A DNA stretch of 10,831 nt, taken from contig JAGMCY010000001.1 in NCBI GenBank assembly GCA_023128965.1, forward strand, positions 1 through 10,831, read 5' to 3'. The notes beneath the pieces are model-generated. The model was given only the letters and a program-made list of their open reading frames with translations, made no database searches and was not told where the DNA came from. The stretch's first letter is position 1; each line of letters starts with the position of its first letter. Origin of the DNA: Candidatus Aenigmatarchaeota archaeon. GTDB lineage: Archaea; Aenigmatarchaeota; Aenigmatarchaeia; QMZP01; QMZT01. The position numbers and the translations under genes were made by a program. Below, piece by piece: positions 6,080-10,831 of this stretch.

Positions 6080-7561
6080 CTATGCACCTATCATATTAAG
6101 TAATAAATACAACAACGGTGATGCGTTCACGAGCAGCAGCGCGAGTATTATCGCTATAACGACCTTCAGCAGCAAATCCTTTCTCTTCTTGCTTACCCCG
6201 AATTCCCTCATGTACTCCTCGAACATCTTCCCCCCGTCGAAAGGGATGATAGGAAGGAGGTTAACGAGGGCGATATTGAAACTAAGGAAGAAAACCCAGA
6301 ACAGCGTGGGCGTTAGGAAAAGGATCACATCCGCCTGCATTTTGTATTCGTTTTTGAATTCATCCCTTATCTCGAACTTTTCCTGCAGGTCTATCCCTAT
6401 ATAGCCTCTGCTTGAATTTTCCGGGTGCTCGGCCAGCGTGAGATCAAACGTCCCGTTTGTTGTTAGAAGCGAAATGGTCTGGCCTGGTTTAATGTCAGAG
6501 AGAGCGGAATGGAAGGATTCGATGTCGAGCGTCCGCATCCCGTTTATCTCGTTTATCACAAAACCCCTTTCCAAAACTCCGTGAGCGGGCGTATCGTTGA
6601 TGACGTTCGTTATCACCATTCCAGTGGGTTCGGTTATGGTGTCCATCATGGGAGCCATCACAGAGACCAGCAAAAACAGGGCTATCGAGGAAAAGATAAG
6701 GTTGGTGAAAGACCCCGCTGCGTATATCCTCATCCTCTCCCTGCCTTCATGCTTCTCCATTTCCTTCTGGTCAGGTTCGACAAAGGCCCCTATCGGGATT
6801 GGTCCTGCCGTGAGGATTCCTGCTGATTTAAGCTTTATATCATGGCACCTCGTGAGCACGCCGTGTGCGAACTCGTGGGGAACAAGTAATGCTATTATCG
6901 CTATCAGGGCCTGCCAGAACGGGATGAAAATCCCGGTCCCTGGGAAAAAGAAACCAAATCCCTCTTCCCCTATTCCCGGGAGAAGGGGGGAAACCCCTGG
7001 GATCTGGCTTTGCTCCACGATTATCCTGAAGGCATGGGAAAAGAGCAGGCTTATCAAAAAGGCGGGGATTCCGAAGATCCCAACAAGGATCGATATGTAA
7101 GGTCTCAAAAACTCAATGTTGGAAAAGTTCGGGTAGATGTTGAACATCATGATACCCATCACAATTGTTGTGGCGAGTAGATGGACAGCGGGTTTTTCAG
7201 TCCTTTTCAAAAGAATAACGCCCGCTACCAGAACTAAAAGACCTGTGACCGAAGGGATTAACCCGAAGTTGAGGTAGGTTAGAAATATGCATCCTAACCC
7301 CAGCAATCCTGTTATTTGCCATGTGTTTCGATATCTTGAAACGTAGTACGCCCCGAAACCACCGAATGATACTACCGTCGCAAAATCACCGAGGAATTTC
7401 CAGAGGGGGGGCGAAAGCCTGGCGAATTTATCCACGAATTTAAAGCCGTGCCTTGTCTCGAACATGAAAAGCACGAAATACCTCTTTGCCTTTGTTCTGC
7501 TGAGCAGGAGAACTCCCCCGAAGAATATGACAAGTCCTGCCAAAAGATAAGGGTCTATCAT
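6080..7561 (-). CDS. Site-2 protease family (M50) intramembrane zinc metalloprotease
   Basis: The protein has 493 residues and cleaves membrane-spanning substrates inside the bilayer. HEFAH (229-233) is the HExxH zinc site, within a hydrophobic helix (about 214-240). LLPIIPFDGG (435-444) supplies the third ligand, Asp442. A PDZ domain sits between them (about 312-390: PTGMVITNVINDTPAHGVLERGF onward), in the order typical of PDZ-containing M50 proteins. The N-terminal 215 residues carry five or six additional hydrophobic helices, and helices at about 283-305, 413-438 and 467-489 complete the core. All catalytic residues are present, so it should be active. The target is unknown; regulated proteolysis of a membrane-bound factor is the usual role. 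ATG at 7561 lies 5 bases after the HD gene stop with no Shine-Dalgarno, suggesting translational coupling. Confidence 0.92.
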   Translation of the reverse strand: MIDPYLLAGLVIFFGGVLLLSRTKAKRYFVLFMFETRHGFKFVDKFARLSPPLWKFLGDFATVVSFGGFGAYYVSRYRNTWQITGLLGLGCIFLTYLNFGLIPSVTGLLVLVAGVILLKRTEKPAVHLLATTIVMGIMMFNIYPNFSNIEFLRPYISILVGIFGIPAFLISLLFSHAFRIIVEQSQIPGVSPLLPGIGEEGFGFFFPGTGIFIPFWQALIAIIALLVPHEFAHGVLTRCHDIKLKSAGILTAGPIPIGAFVEPDQKEMEKHEGRERMRIYAAGSFTNLIFSSIALFLLVSVMAPMMDTITEPTGMVITNVINDTPAHGVLERGFVINEINGMRTLDIESFHSALSDIKPGQTISLLTTNGTFDLTLAEHPENSSRGYIGIDLQEKFEIRDEFKNEYKMQADVILFLTPTLFWVFFLSFNIALVNLLPIIPFDGGKMFEEYMREFGVSKKRKDLLLKVVIAIILALLLVNASPLLYLLLNMIGA

Positions 7562-7566
7562 ACAGA

Positions 7567-8148
7567 TTATTTGTTTCGGGAGGTTAAATAATCTGACGAT
7601 TTTTTTCGGAAATCCCCGTATATTTTTTCGAAAAGTTTTTTTATCTCAGGAGTTTTAATGTTCAGCCTCCCGTCCTCGAAGAACTCCTCCAGATTTTCGT
7701 AATTTTTCGAGTAATCCAGCGCCTGCATGCACATCTCGAGCTTGTCGAGGTCTTTCACGAGTTTCGCTTCCTTCGTTTCTCTTGCCTCGAATTCCTTCCA
7801 GAGATCGTATATCTCGCTCGAGAAATCCTCAGGGAGGAGCGAGGTGAGTTTTTTCAGCCCTTCTCTTTCTATCTCTCTCTTCTCGCTGTCAGGGACGGGC
7901 TGATCCTCGTCCCTTATCTTGTCAGGGATATCCCCAGAATAGACCTCGCAGATGTCATGCAACAAAGCCATCTTGACCGCTTTGTCAGCATCGAGACCGA
8001 GCTTTTTCGAATATACGTAAGCGAGGACCGCGAGCATGAAGGAATGGTCTGCAACGCTCTCCGGGTCCCGAACGCCCTTTTCAACCCAGCCCGTGCGCTT
8101 GAGATCCTTCAGTTCCCTGACCTTTTTCGCGAATTCGAGCAAATCCAT
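7567..8148 (-). CDS. HD-domain phosphohydrolase, YfbR/HDDC2-like 5'-deoxynucleotidase
   Basis: This 193-residue protein belongs to the HD family that includes YfbR and HDDC2, which remove phosphate from deoxynucleoside 5'-monophosphates. Near the N-terminus LKRTGWVEKGVRDPESVADH is the group signature and gives metal ligand His35. ALLHDICEVYSGDI (61-74) gives the HD pair His64-Asp65, plus Glu68 and Asp73. KLVKDLDKLEMCMQALDY (129-146) supplies the last ligand Asp133. All residues for a metal-dependent phosphatase are present. ATG at 8148 is preferred to an in-frame GTG at 8157, because AAGGTG (8155-8160) is 6 bases from the ATG and the GTG lies within the motif region and upstream gene. It starts 1 base after the TrpF-like stop and probably shares its transcript. 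Nucleotide pool control is inferred from the family. Confidence 0.88.
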   Translation of the reverse strand: MDLLEFAKKVRELKDLKRTGWVEKGVRDPESVADHSFMLAVLAYVYSKKLGLDADKAVKMALLHDICEVYSGDIPDKIRDEDQPVPDSEKREIEREGLKKLTSLLPEDFSSEIYDLWKEFEARETKEAKLVKDLDKLEMCMQALDYSKNYENLEEFFEDGRLNIKTPEIKKLFEKIYGDFRKKSSDYLTSRNK

Positions 8149-8149
8149 A

Positions 8150-8785
8150 TCACACACCTTTGGCTCTCTCTATGAAAAGCTTGACCTTCTCCTCGCTCTT
8201 CAATCCGTCTTCTCCTTCCACGCCCGTGTGCACATCCACTCCGAACGGTTTCGTTTTTTTGATCGCTTCTTCAATATTATCGGGATTGAGACCCCCTGCA
8301 AGGATTACGGGAACTTCAACCTTCTTCACTATCTTCCTGCTTATGTCCCAGTCATGCGTCTTGCCCGTCGCTCCGAGTTTACCGGTTTCAGGGTCTTGGG
8401 TATCAAGCAGTATGTAGTCAACGTGTTCCTCGTATTCCTTCGCTTCCTCTATCGATTCCATGCCTTTGACGTTAACGGACTTCACTATCTTCAGCCAAGG
8501 CATTGACTTCCTCATTTCTAGTATTTCAGATATCTCGGTTTTCGCATGGAGCTGGACGTATTTCAATCCCAGATACTCCATGACTTGTTTAACCTCTTTC
8601 GCAGTGTTAAGGTATGTTATCAGAACGCTTCTTCCAAGATTTTCCATTTTGCTTATTATTTCCTTTGCGTATTCCTTTGTCATTCCCTCATGAGATTCCA
8701 GAACAAAACCTATGGAGTCAGCACCCGCTTTCTCTATCATCAGGACCTCGTCCAGATTTGTTATACCAGCTATCTGAACCCACAT
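8150..8785 (-). CDS. TrpF-like (phosphoribosylanthranilate isomerase family) protein lacking catalytic Cys
   Basis: A 211-residue TIM-barrel protein with the layout of phosphoribosylanthranilate isomerase. It has QIAGITNLDEV (4-14), AGADSIGFV (20-28), YVQLHA (76-81), ILLDTQDPETGKLGATGKTHDW with the catalytic-type Asp in LLD, VILAGGLNPDNI (phosphate loop) and GVDVHTGVEGEDG near the end. TrpF uses the Cys in KICGIT as general base; here it is Ala6. The phosphate-binding Arg that follows GFVF (P-x-S-x-R) is absent, the usual SSGVE is HTGVE and KKD is LKS. Tryptophan synthesis is therefore doubtful; a different sugar-phosphate isomerase or binding role is more likely. No other trp gene is nearby. 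The ATG comes 1 base after the 3' end of tRNA-Leu, so there is no room for a ribosome binding site outside the tRNA. Confidence 0.8.
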   Translation of the reverse strand: MWVQIAGITNLDEVLMIEKAGADSIGFVLESHEGMTKEYAKEIISKMENLGRSVLITYLNTAKEVKQVMEYLGLKYVQLHAKTEISEILEMRKSMPWLKIVKSVNVKGMESIEEAKEYEEHVDYILLDTQDPETGKLGATGKTHDWDISRKIVKKVEVPVILAGGLNPDNIEEAIKKTKPFGVDVHTGVEGEDGLKSEEKVKLFIERAKGV

Positions 8786-8786
8786 A

Positions 8787-8906
8787 TGCGGGGGCAGGGA
8801 TTCGAACCCTGGAAAGCACTAAGCTACTGGGTCCTTAGCCCAGCCCCTTTAGCCCCTGACCATTCGCTTCGAGTGGTTTTGTGCTTGACCGCTTGGGTAC
8901 CCCCGC
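8787..8906 (-). tRNA. tRNA-Leu(AAG) with D-loop intron
   Basis: On the minus strand, acceptor arms GCGGGGG (8906-8900) and CCCCCGC (8794-8788) pair perfectly, with discriminator A at 8787 and no CCA. The T arm is CAGGG-TTCGAAT-CCCTG. A long variable arm with an AGC/GCT stem marks a class II tRNA. The anticodon arm is CTGGG-CTAAGGA-CCCAG, with anticodon AAG at 8836-8834. The loop has the archaeal tRNA-Leu pattern CTNAGGA. The D stem is CCC/GGG; the D loop contains 36 extra bases (8884-8849), read as an intron. The mature tRNA would be 84 bases. A34 in an archaeal tRNA is very unusual. The gene runs straight into the TrpF-like start codon. TATA-like elements at 8922-8940 provide the promoter. 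Confidence 0.88.
8849..8884 (-). other. 36-base intron in D loop of tRNA-Leu
   Basis: Splice sites are predicted from a relaxed bulge-helix-bulge: GGTC (8890-8887) pairs with GGCT (8854-8851). The flanking 3-base bulges are AAG (8886-8884) and AAA (8850-8848), each cut after the second base. The joined D loop, AAGCGGTCAAA followed by GGGG, matches the usual archaeal tRNA-Leu. The intron interior folds into ACCACTCG-AAG-CGAATGGT with one mismatch. The helices outside the central one are weak, so the borders could shift by a base or two. Confidence 0.65.
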
Positions 8907-8921
8907 GCAGATTGATAAACT

Positions 8922-8948
8922 CTTATAAACCTTAAAAGTTTTTATATC
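8922..8948. promoter_or_regulatory. Divergent promoters of tRNA-Leu operon and rpo3
   Basis: On the plus strand, GTTTTTATAT (8938-8947) is a TATA element giving a start near 8970 and a short leader for rpo3. On the minus strand, TTTATAAG (8922-8929) and CTTTTAAGG (8932-8940) are candidate TATA elements; the second is at the better distance for a start just before the tRNA at 8906. The two promoters share the same 80-base gap and may compete. Confidence 0.5.
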
Positions 8949-8986
8949 ATTAATTGCTTTAATTATACTTATAATTTGGTGGTTGC

Positions 8987-9766
8987 TTGAAAATAAAAAT
9001 CATAAACAGGAAAGGGGAGAAACTCAGATTTCTTCTGGATAGTGCGACGCCTGCATTCGCGAACGCTTTGCGAAGGGTTATGCTAGCGGAGGTTCCGAAT
9101 CTCGCGATAGATTTTGTCGAATTCCAGAACAACACCTCCGCTCTCTTTGACGAGATAATCGCTCACAGGCTCGGCATGATTCCCCTGCAATTTGATCCCA
9201 AAAAATTCAACTTCACCGACGAATGCAAGTGTAAAGAAAAGGGATGCCCTTCATGCGAGGTCTTCTTCTCCCTCGAGAAGACAGGTCCTGTCATGGTTTA
9301 TTCCTCTGATCTCAAATCCTCTAACAGGGGTGTGAAGCCCATGTCACCCGATTTCCCCATAATCAAGCTTCTGAAGGGACAGTACGTCAAACTGGAGGCT
9401 ATAGCGAGGCTCGGACGTGGGAAGGAACACGCAAAATTTCAAAATGCGAATGTTTCCTACAGTTATCTGCCAATGATAGAGGTTTCCCGGATCAAGGAAG
9501 CGAAAAAGATCGTGAAATCTTGTCCCAGAGGGGTTTTGGGGGTAAAGAACAGGAAACTCGTTCTTTTGGATCCCTACAAATGTGACGATTGCAAGGTCTG
9601 CGAGGAGGAGAGCGGGAACAGCGTGAAGATAAAGACCGACCCGACAAAATTCGTGTTCAGCATTGAGAGCATATCCGGCCTGGAACCCAGATACATAGTG
9701 GAGGAGTCAGCCCGGATCCTTCAAGCGAAAGCGAAGGAGTTTAAGGATCAGTTGAGGAGGGTGTGA
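8987..9766 (+). CDS. rpo3: DNA-directed RNA polymerase subunit D (Rpo3) with Fe-S motif
   Basis: The 259-residue Rpo3/RpoD is the archaeal counterpart of Rpb3 and the bacterial alpha N-terminal domain, pairing with subunit L as the assembly platform of RNA polymerase. The alpha motif FANALRRVMLAEVPNLAID (24-42) and DEIIAHRLGMIPLQ (55-68) are clear. CKCKEKGCPSC (80-90) is a CxCxxxxCxxC metal-site set. The inserted domain has C179 in KSCPRG and C199, C202, C205 in KCDDCKVC, enough for one 4Fe-4S cluster, as in many but not all archaeal D subunits. The C-terminal dimerisation part ends at LRRV. The start is TTG at 8987, with GGTGG (8978-8982) four bases upstream. The usual neighbours (rps11, rpl18e, rpl13) are absent, so the normal ribosomal-protein operon is broken up here. 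Confidence 0.96.
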   Translation: MKIKIINRKGEKLRFLLDSATPAFANALRRVMLAEVPNLAIDFVEFQNNTSALFDEIIAHRLGMIPLQFDPKKFNFTDECKCKEKGCPSCEVFFSLEKTGPVMVYSSDLKSSNRGVKPMSPDFPIIKLLKGQYVKLEAIARLGRGKEHAKFQNANVSYSYLPMIEVSRIKEAKKIVKSCPRGVLGVKNRKLVLLDPYKCDDCKVCEEESGNSVKIKTDPTKFVFSIESISGLEPRYIVEESARILQAKAKEFKDQLRRV

Positions 9767-9768
9767 GG

Positions 9769-9966
9769 ATGACACTAAAACTCATCGGTTCATGGATTTT
9801 TGGAGGAATCCTTATCACGATTTCCGCCTGGATCCTTGGGCACATAGACCAAACGGTCGGGGTTTCGCCCGTTTCGTACGGGCTGGCGTTATTTGTGGCA
9901 TTCGTTCTGATTCTAATCGGAGGGCTCGCCTGGATAAGCGTTGCCACGGCGACAGCAAAGCATTAG
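9769..9966 (+). CDS. Small two-helix membrane protein after rpo3
   Basis: A 65-residue hydrophobic protein of no family I recognise. Two membrane helices span about residues 5-24 (LIGSWIFGGILITISAWILG) and 38-60, joined by a short loop HIDQTVGVSPVSY; the hairpin would have both ends on the same side of the membrane. ATG at 9769 is 2 bases after the rpo3 stop and is preceded by GGAGGGTG (9756-9763) inside rpo3, so the two are co-translated. An in-frame GTG overlapping the stop of rpo3 (9763) is a possible but weaker start. The coupling to an RNA polymerase gene looks like operon convenience rather than function. Confidence 0.75.
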   Translation: MTLKLIGSWIFGGILITISAWILGHIDQTVGVSPVSYGLALFVAFVLILIGGLAWISVATATAKH

Positions 9967-10046
9967 TGTCGATAGACGCAGGGTTTTCAACTGACGTACA
10001 CTTCGTGTACATTATTCTTTAGTTCCTACGTCATACGTTACGCGCA
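9967..10046. repeat. Intergenic inverted repeats, including hairpin B
   Basis: GTACAC-TTC-GTGTAC (9996-10010) is a perfect 6-base-pair hairpin with a TTC triloop. Overlapping it, TGACGTA (9992-9998) and TACGTCA (10027-10033) form a second perfect inverted repeat, so two alternative folds exist. The string TGACGTAnnCTTCGnnTnC is shared with the hairpin upstream of tRNA-Gln. It could act as a terminator for the rpo3 unit, but there is no T run directly after it. Confidence 0.5.
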
Positions 10047-10056
10047 AATAATAAAA
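10047..10056 (+). promoter_or_regulatory. TATA box of winged-helix gene
   Basis: AATAATAAAA is centred about 28 bases before the ATG at 10080. No Shine-Dalgarno precedes that ATG, so the message is probably leaderless. Confidence 0.45.
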
Positions 10057-10079
10057 GGGAATTCAGACCAATTATATAT

Positions 10080-10301
10080 ATGCTCGGAGAAAATGAAATG
10101 CAAGTTCTCGAGATGATAGGAAGGCATCTCCTCGTGAGAAAAGAAGAGTTGAAAGGGATGCTCAGCGAGGAGGGATTCGGCGACGGGATATTCATAGCCA
10201 ACAGGCTTAGCGAGATGGGATATGTGAAATTCATAGAAGCCGTCGGTTCCCCCTGTTACACCATCACGCAAGAAGGGTTAAGGTTGCTAAAGGGCAGATA
10301 A
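10080..10301 (+). CDS. Small winged-helix DNA-binding protein
   Basis: This 73-residue protein has the layout of a single winged-helix domain. Helix 1 is at 3-16 (GENEMQVLEMIGRH), helix 2 at 20-30, recognition helix at 35-46 (GDGIFIANRLSEMG), then a wing of two strands (YVKFIEAVGSPCYTITQEG), with the 'xYxITxEGxxLL' ending common in archaeal MarR/PadR-like and Lrp-type small regulators. It has no ligand or dimerisation domain, so it is probably a small DNA-binding regulator; the target is unknown. ATG 10080 sits at the predicted transcript start (leaderless). An in-frame ATG at 10098 would remove the start of helix 1 and is less likely. No operon partner; tRNA-Gln follows 76 bases on. Confidence 0.8.
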   Translation: MLGENEMQVLEMIGRHLLVRKEELKGMLSEEGFGDGIFIANRLSEMGYVKFIEAVGSPCYTITQEGLRLLKGR

Positions 10302-10320
10302 ATTATAAAAACAGCTTCTT

Positions 10321-10377
10321 ATTATATTAAGTTGAAAGGAATGTTTGACGTAGGCTTCGCCTGCGTCCTTCGAACCT
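10321..10377 (+). promoter_or_regulatory. tRNA-Gln leader with hairpin C
   Basis: ATTATATTAA (10321-10330) is a TATA-like element. GACGTAGGC (10347-10355), the TTC triloop and GCCTGCGTC (10359-10367) form a 9-pair hairpin with one G-T pair, ending 10 bases before the tRNA. A transcript starting about 25 bases after the TATA element would begin inside the hairpin, so it may act in DNA rather than in RNA. Confidence 0.45.
10347..10367. repeat. Hairpin C of a three-member family
   Basis: See the leader entry for its sequence. Compared with hairpin A (5496-5516), the stem has two compensatory pair changes (T-A to C-G and T-A to C-G), and the bases after it share TnCGAAnCTAG. Compared with hairpin B it shares TGACGTAnnCTTCGnnTnC. 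Confidence 0.55.
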
Positions 10378-10497
10378 AGCCCCGTAGTGTAGTGGCCAAG
10401 CATATCGGGCCTTGGTTTTACAAGGCGTTGAGCGGGAAAGAATTCCTGCCATGAAAGAGGAAACCCGGTGACGGTGGTTCGAATCCGCCCGGGGCTA
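10378..10497 (+). tRNA. tRNA-Gln(TTG) with anticodon-loop intron
   Basis: Acceptor arms AGCCCCG (10378-10384) and CGGGGCT (10490-10496) pair fully; discriminator is A10497 and no CCA is encoded. The D stem is GTGT/GCAT and the T arm GGTGG-TTCGAAT-CCGCC. The anticodon stem TCGGG (10405-10409) pairs with CCCGG (10464-10468). After removal of the intron the loop is CCTTGGA, with anticodon TTG (10412-10414). The A1-U72 pair with A73 agrees with archaeal tRNA-Gln. Position 33 is C instead of the nearly universal U. The variable loop has 4 bases. Mature length is 73. Confidence 0.9.
10416..10462 (+). other. 47-base canonical-position (37/38) intron of tRNA-Gln
   Basis: A complete bulge-helix-bulge is visible. 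Outer helix TCGGG/CCCGG; central 4-pair helix CCTT (10410-10413) with GAGG (10457-10460); 5' bulge GGT (10414-10416); 3' bulge AAA (10461-10463); inner helix TTT/AAA (10417-10419 with 10454-10456). Cutting after the second base of each bulge gives a normal 7-base anticodon loop. Confidence 0.85.
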
Positions 10498-10517
10498 TGT
10501 TTCGAACCGCGCAAAAC

Positions 10518-10526
10518 TATAAATAT
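10518..10526 (+). promoter_or_regulatory. TATA box of last gene
   Basis: TATAAATAT preceded by the purine-rich GCGCAAAAC gives an expected start near 10548 and a leader of about 36 bases, carrying GGGGTGAT (10573-10580) before the GTG start. Confidence 0.5.
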
Positions 10527-10583
10527 CCCGGTTCTAATAAATAGTAGTTTACATCCGCTAAAAACTTGTCTTGGGGTGATTGC

Positions 10584-10831
10584 GTGGTTGAAAAGAGAAG
10601 GGCTGATGATGGAATACAGCCCGCAGAAGACCAAGAAACCCGTCAGAAAGCGTGGCATGAAAGATTCGTGAAAGGCGGGATAAAGAAAGGGCATTTCTGG
10701 ATTTGGTGGGAGAACCGTCAAATCCGCAATGGAAAAAATTTCGTGGAAGTGAAAGATTACGTAGAACCGGATGGAAAGGTGAGTTTTGACATCCGTTCAG
10801 ATGATATCGAACTGAAATGGCACTGGAAAGC
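10584..10831 (+). CDS. Unknown tryptophan-rich protein, 3' end outside window
   Basis: The frame is open from GTG 10584 to the window edge (82 codons visible). The start is supported by GGTGAT (10575-10580), matching the 16S rRNA 3' end, with the short spacing expected for that part of the sequence; the GGDEF gene uses a similar arrangement. The first 23 residues are charged and probably flexible (many D, E, Q, R). From residue 24 there is KAWHERF, GHFWIWWENRQIRNG, VEVKDYVEPDGKVSFDIRSDD and IELKWHWK: aromatic residues alternating with charged ones, as in a beta-sheet domain. No family is recognised and no membrane segment is seen. The overlapping frame that ends at 10671 and the long minus-strand frame here are shadows of this gene and of tRNA-Gln. 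Confidence 0.65.
   Translation, partial: MVEKRRADDGIQPAEDQETRQKAWHERFVKGGIKKGHFWIWWENRQIRNGKNFVEVKDYVEPDGKVSFDIRSDDIELKWHWK

Noticed and set aside
8036..8506. 156-codon plus-strand frame over the HD and TrpF-like genes
   Set aside because: Shadow frame opposite two well-recognised proteins; sequence has no family features.
8827..8843. Reading tRNA-Leu anticodon as TAA
   Set aside because: That would shift the loop by one and put C at position 33; the 5-pair stem fixes AAG at 34-36.
10378..10497. Reading the second tRNA as tRNA-Pro(TGG) with U33
   Set aside because: It would need stem CGGGC against ACCCG with a C-A mismatch and an extra base at position 26; the bulge-helix-bulge and A1-U72 pair fit Gln(TTG) fully.
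10287..10721. A 144-codon minus-strand frame across tRNA-Gln
   Set aside because: It runs through a clear tRNA gene and the start of a plus-strand gene with good signals; composition is not protein-like.
1..10831. CRISPR array, transposase or integrase, toxin-antitoxin pair or other defence system
   Set aside because: No regularly spaced repeats and no protein with such motifs were found; the GGDEF protein lacks the HD and zinc parts of Cas10.

Overview
The window comes from an archaeon. This is shown by an archaeal-type RNA polymerase subunit Rpo3/D with its own Fe-S cysteine set, two tRNA genes with archaeal bulge-helix-bulge introns and no encoded CCA, TATA-box promoters about 25-30 bases upstream of inferred transcript starts, GGAGGTGAT-type ribosome binding sites, and a sequon-rich surface glycoprotein. 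The small gene sizes, the six-cysteine motif in the surface protein and the noncanonical tRNA introns would fit a DPANN-type lineage, but that placement is only a guess.

Layout. 1-1944 (+) is the 3' part of a cell-surface glycoprotein gene with a C-terminal membrane anchor. 1999-3048 (+) holds an HtpX-type M48 membrane protease directly followed by a small coiled-coil protein. It converges, with a 4-base overlap, on a PflX-like radical SAM gene (3045-4118, -). 4169-5041 (-) encodes a divergent GGDEF-domain protein with a broken signature and a large internal insertion. It is more AT-rich than its neighbours and lacks a tetranucleotide that they use heavily. A divergent promoter region with a perfect 16-base palindrome separates it from a small conserved protein (5189-5416, +). 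5417-5723 holds a strong hairpin and the truncated N-terminus of a MATE transporter.

From 8906 down to 5724 on the minus strand is one tightly packed set: tRNA-Leu, a TrpF-like protein, an HD-domain phosphohydrolase, a site-2 protease and a DUF3467 protein. Gaps are 1 to 20 bases, so it probably forms one transcript that starts with a tRNA. Divergent from it, 8987-9966 (+) encodes Rpo3 and a 65-residue two-helix membrane protein. Then come a hairpin region, a small winged-helix protein (10080-10301, +), tRNA-Gln with a 47-base intron (10378-10497, +) and the start of an unknown tryptophan-rich protein cut by the window edge (10584-10831, +).

Most genes are housekeeping or membrane quality control: two intramembrane or membrane-embedded zinc proteases, RNA polymerase, nucleotide clean-up and tRNAs. 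The points most worth a second look are the degenerate archaeal GGDEF protein, the tRNA-Leu with anticodon AAG and a D-loop intron fused almost directly to a protein start codon, the TrpF homologue without its catalytic cysteine, the tRNA-Gln with C33, and a set of three related intergenic hairpins with compensatory base changes.
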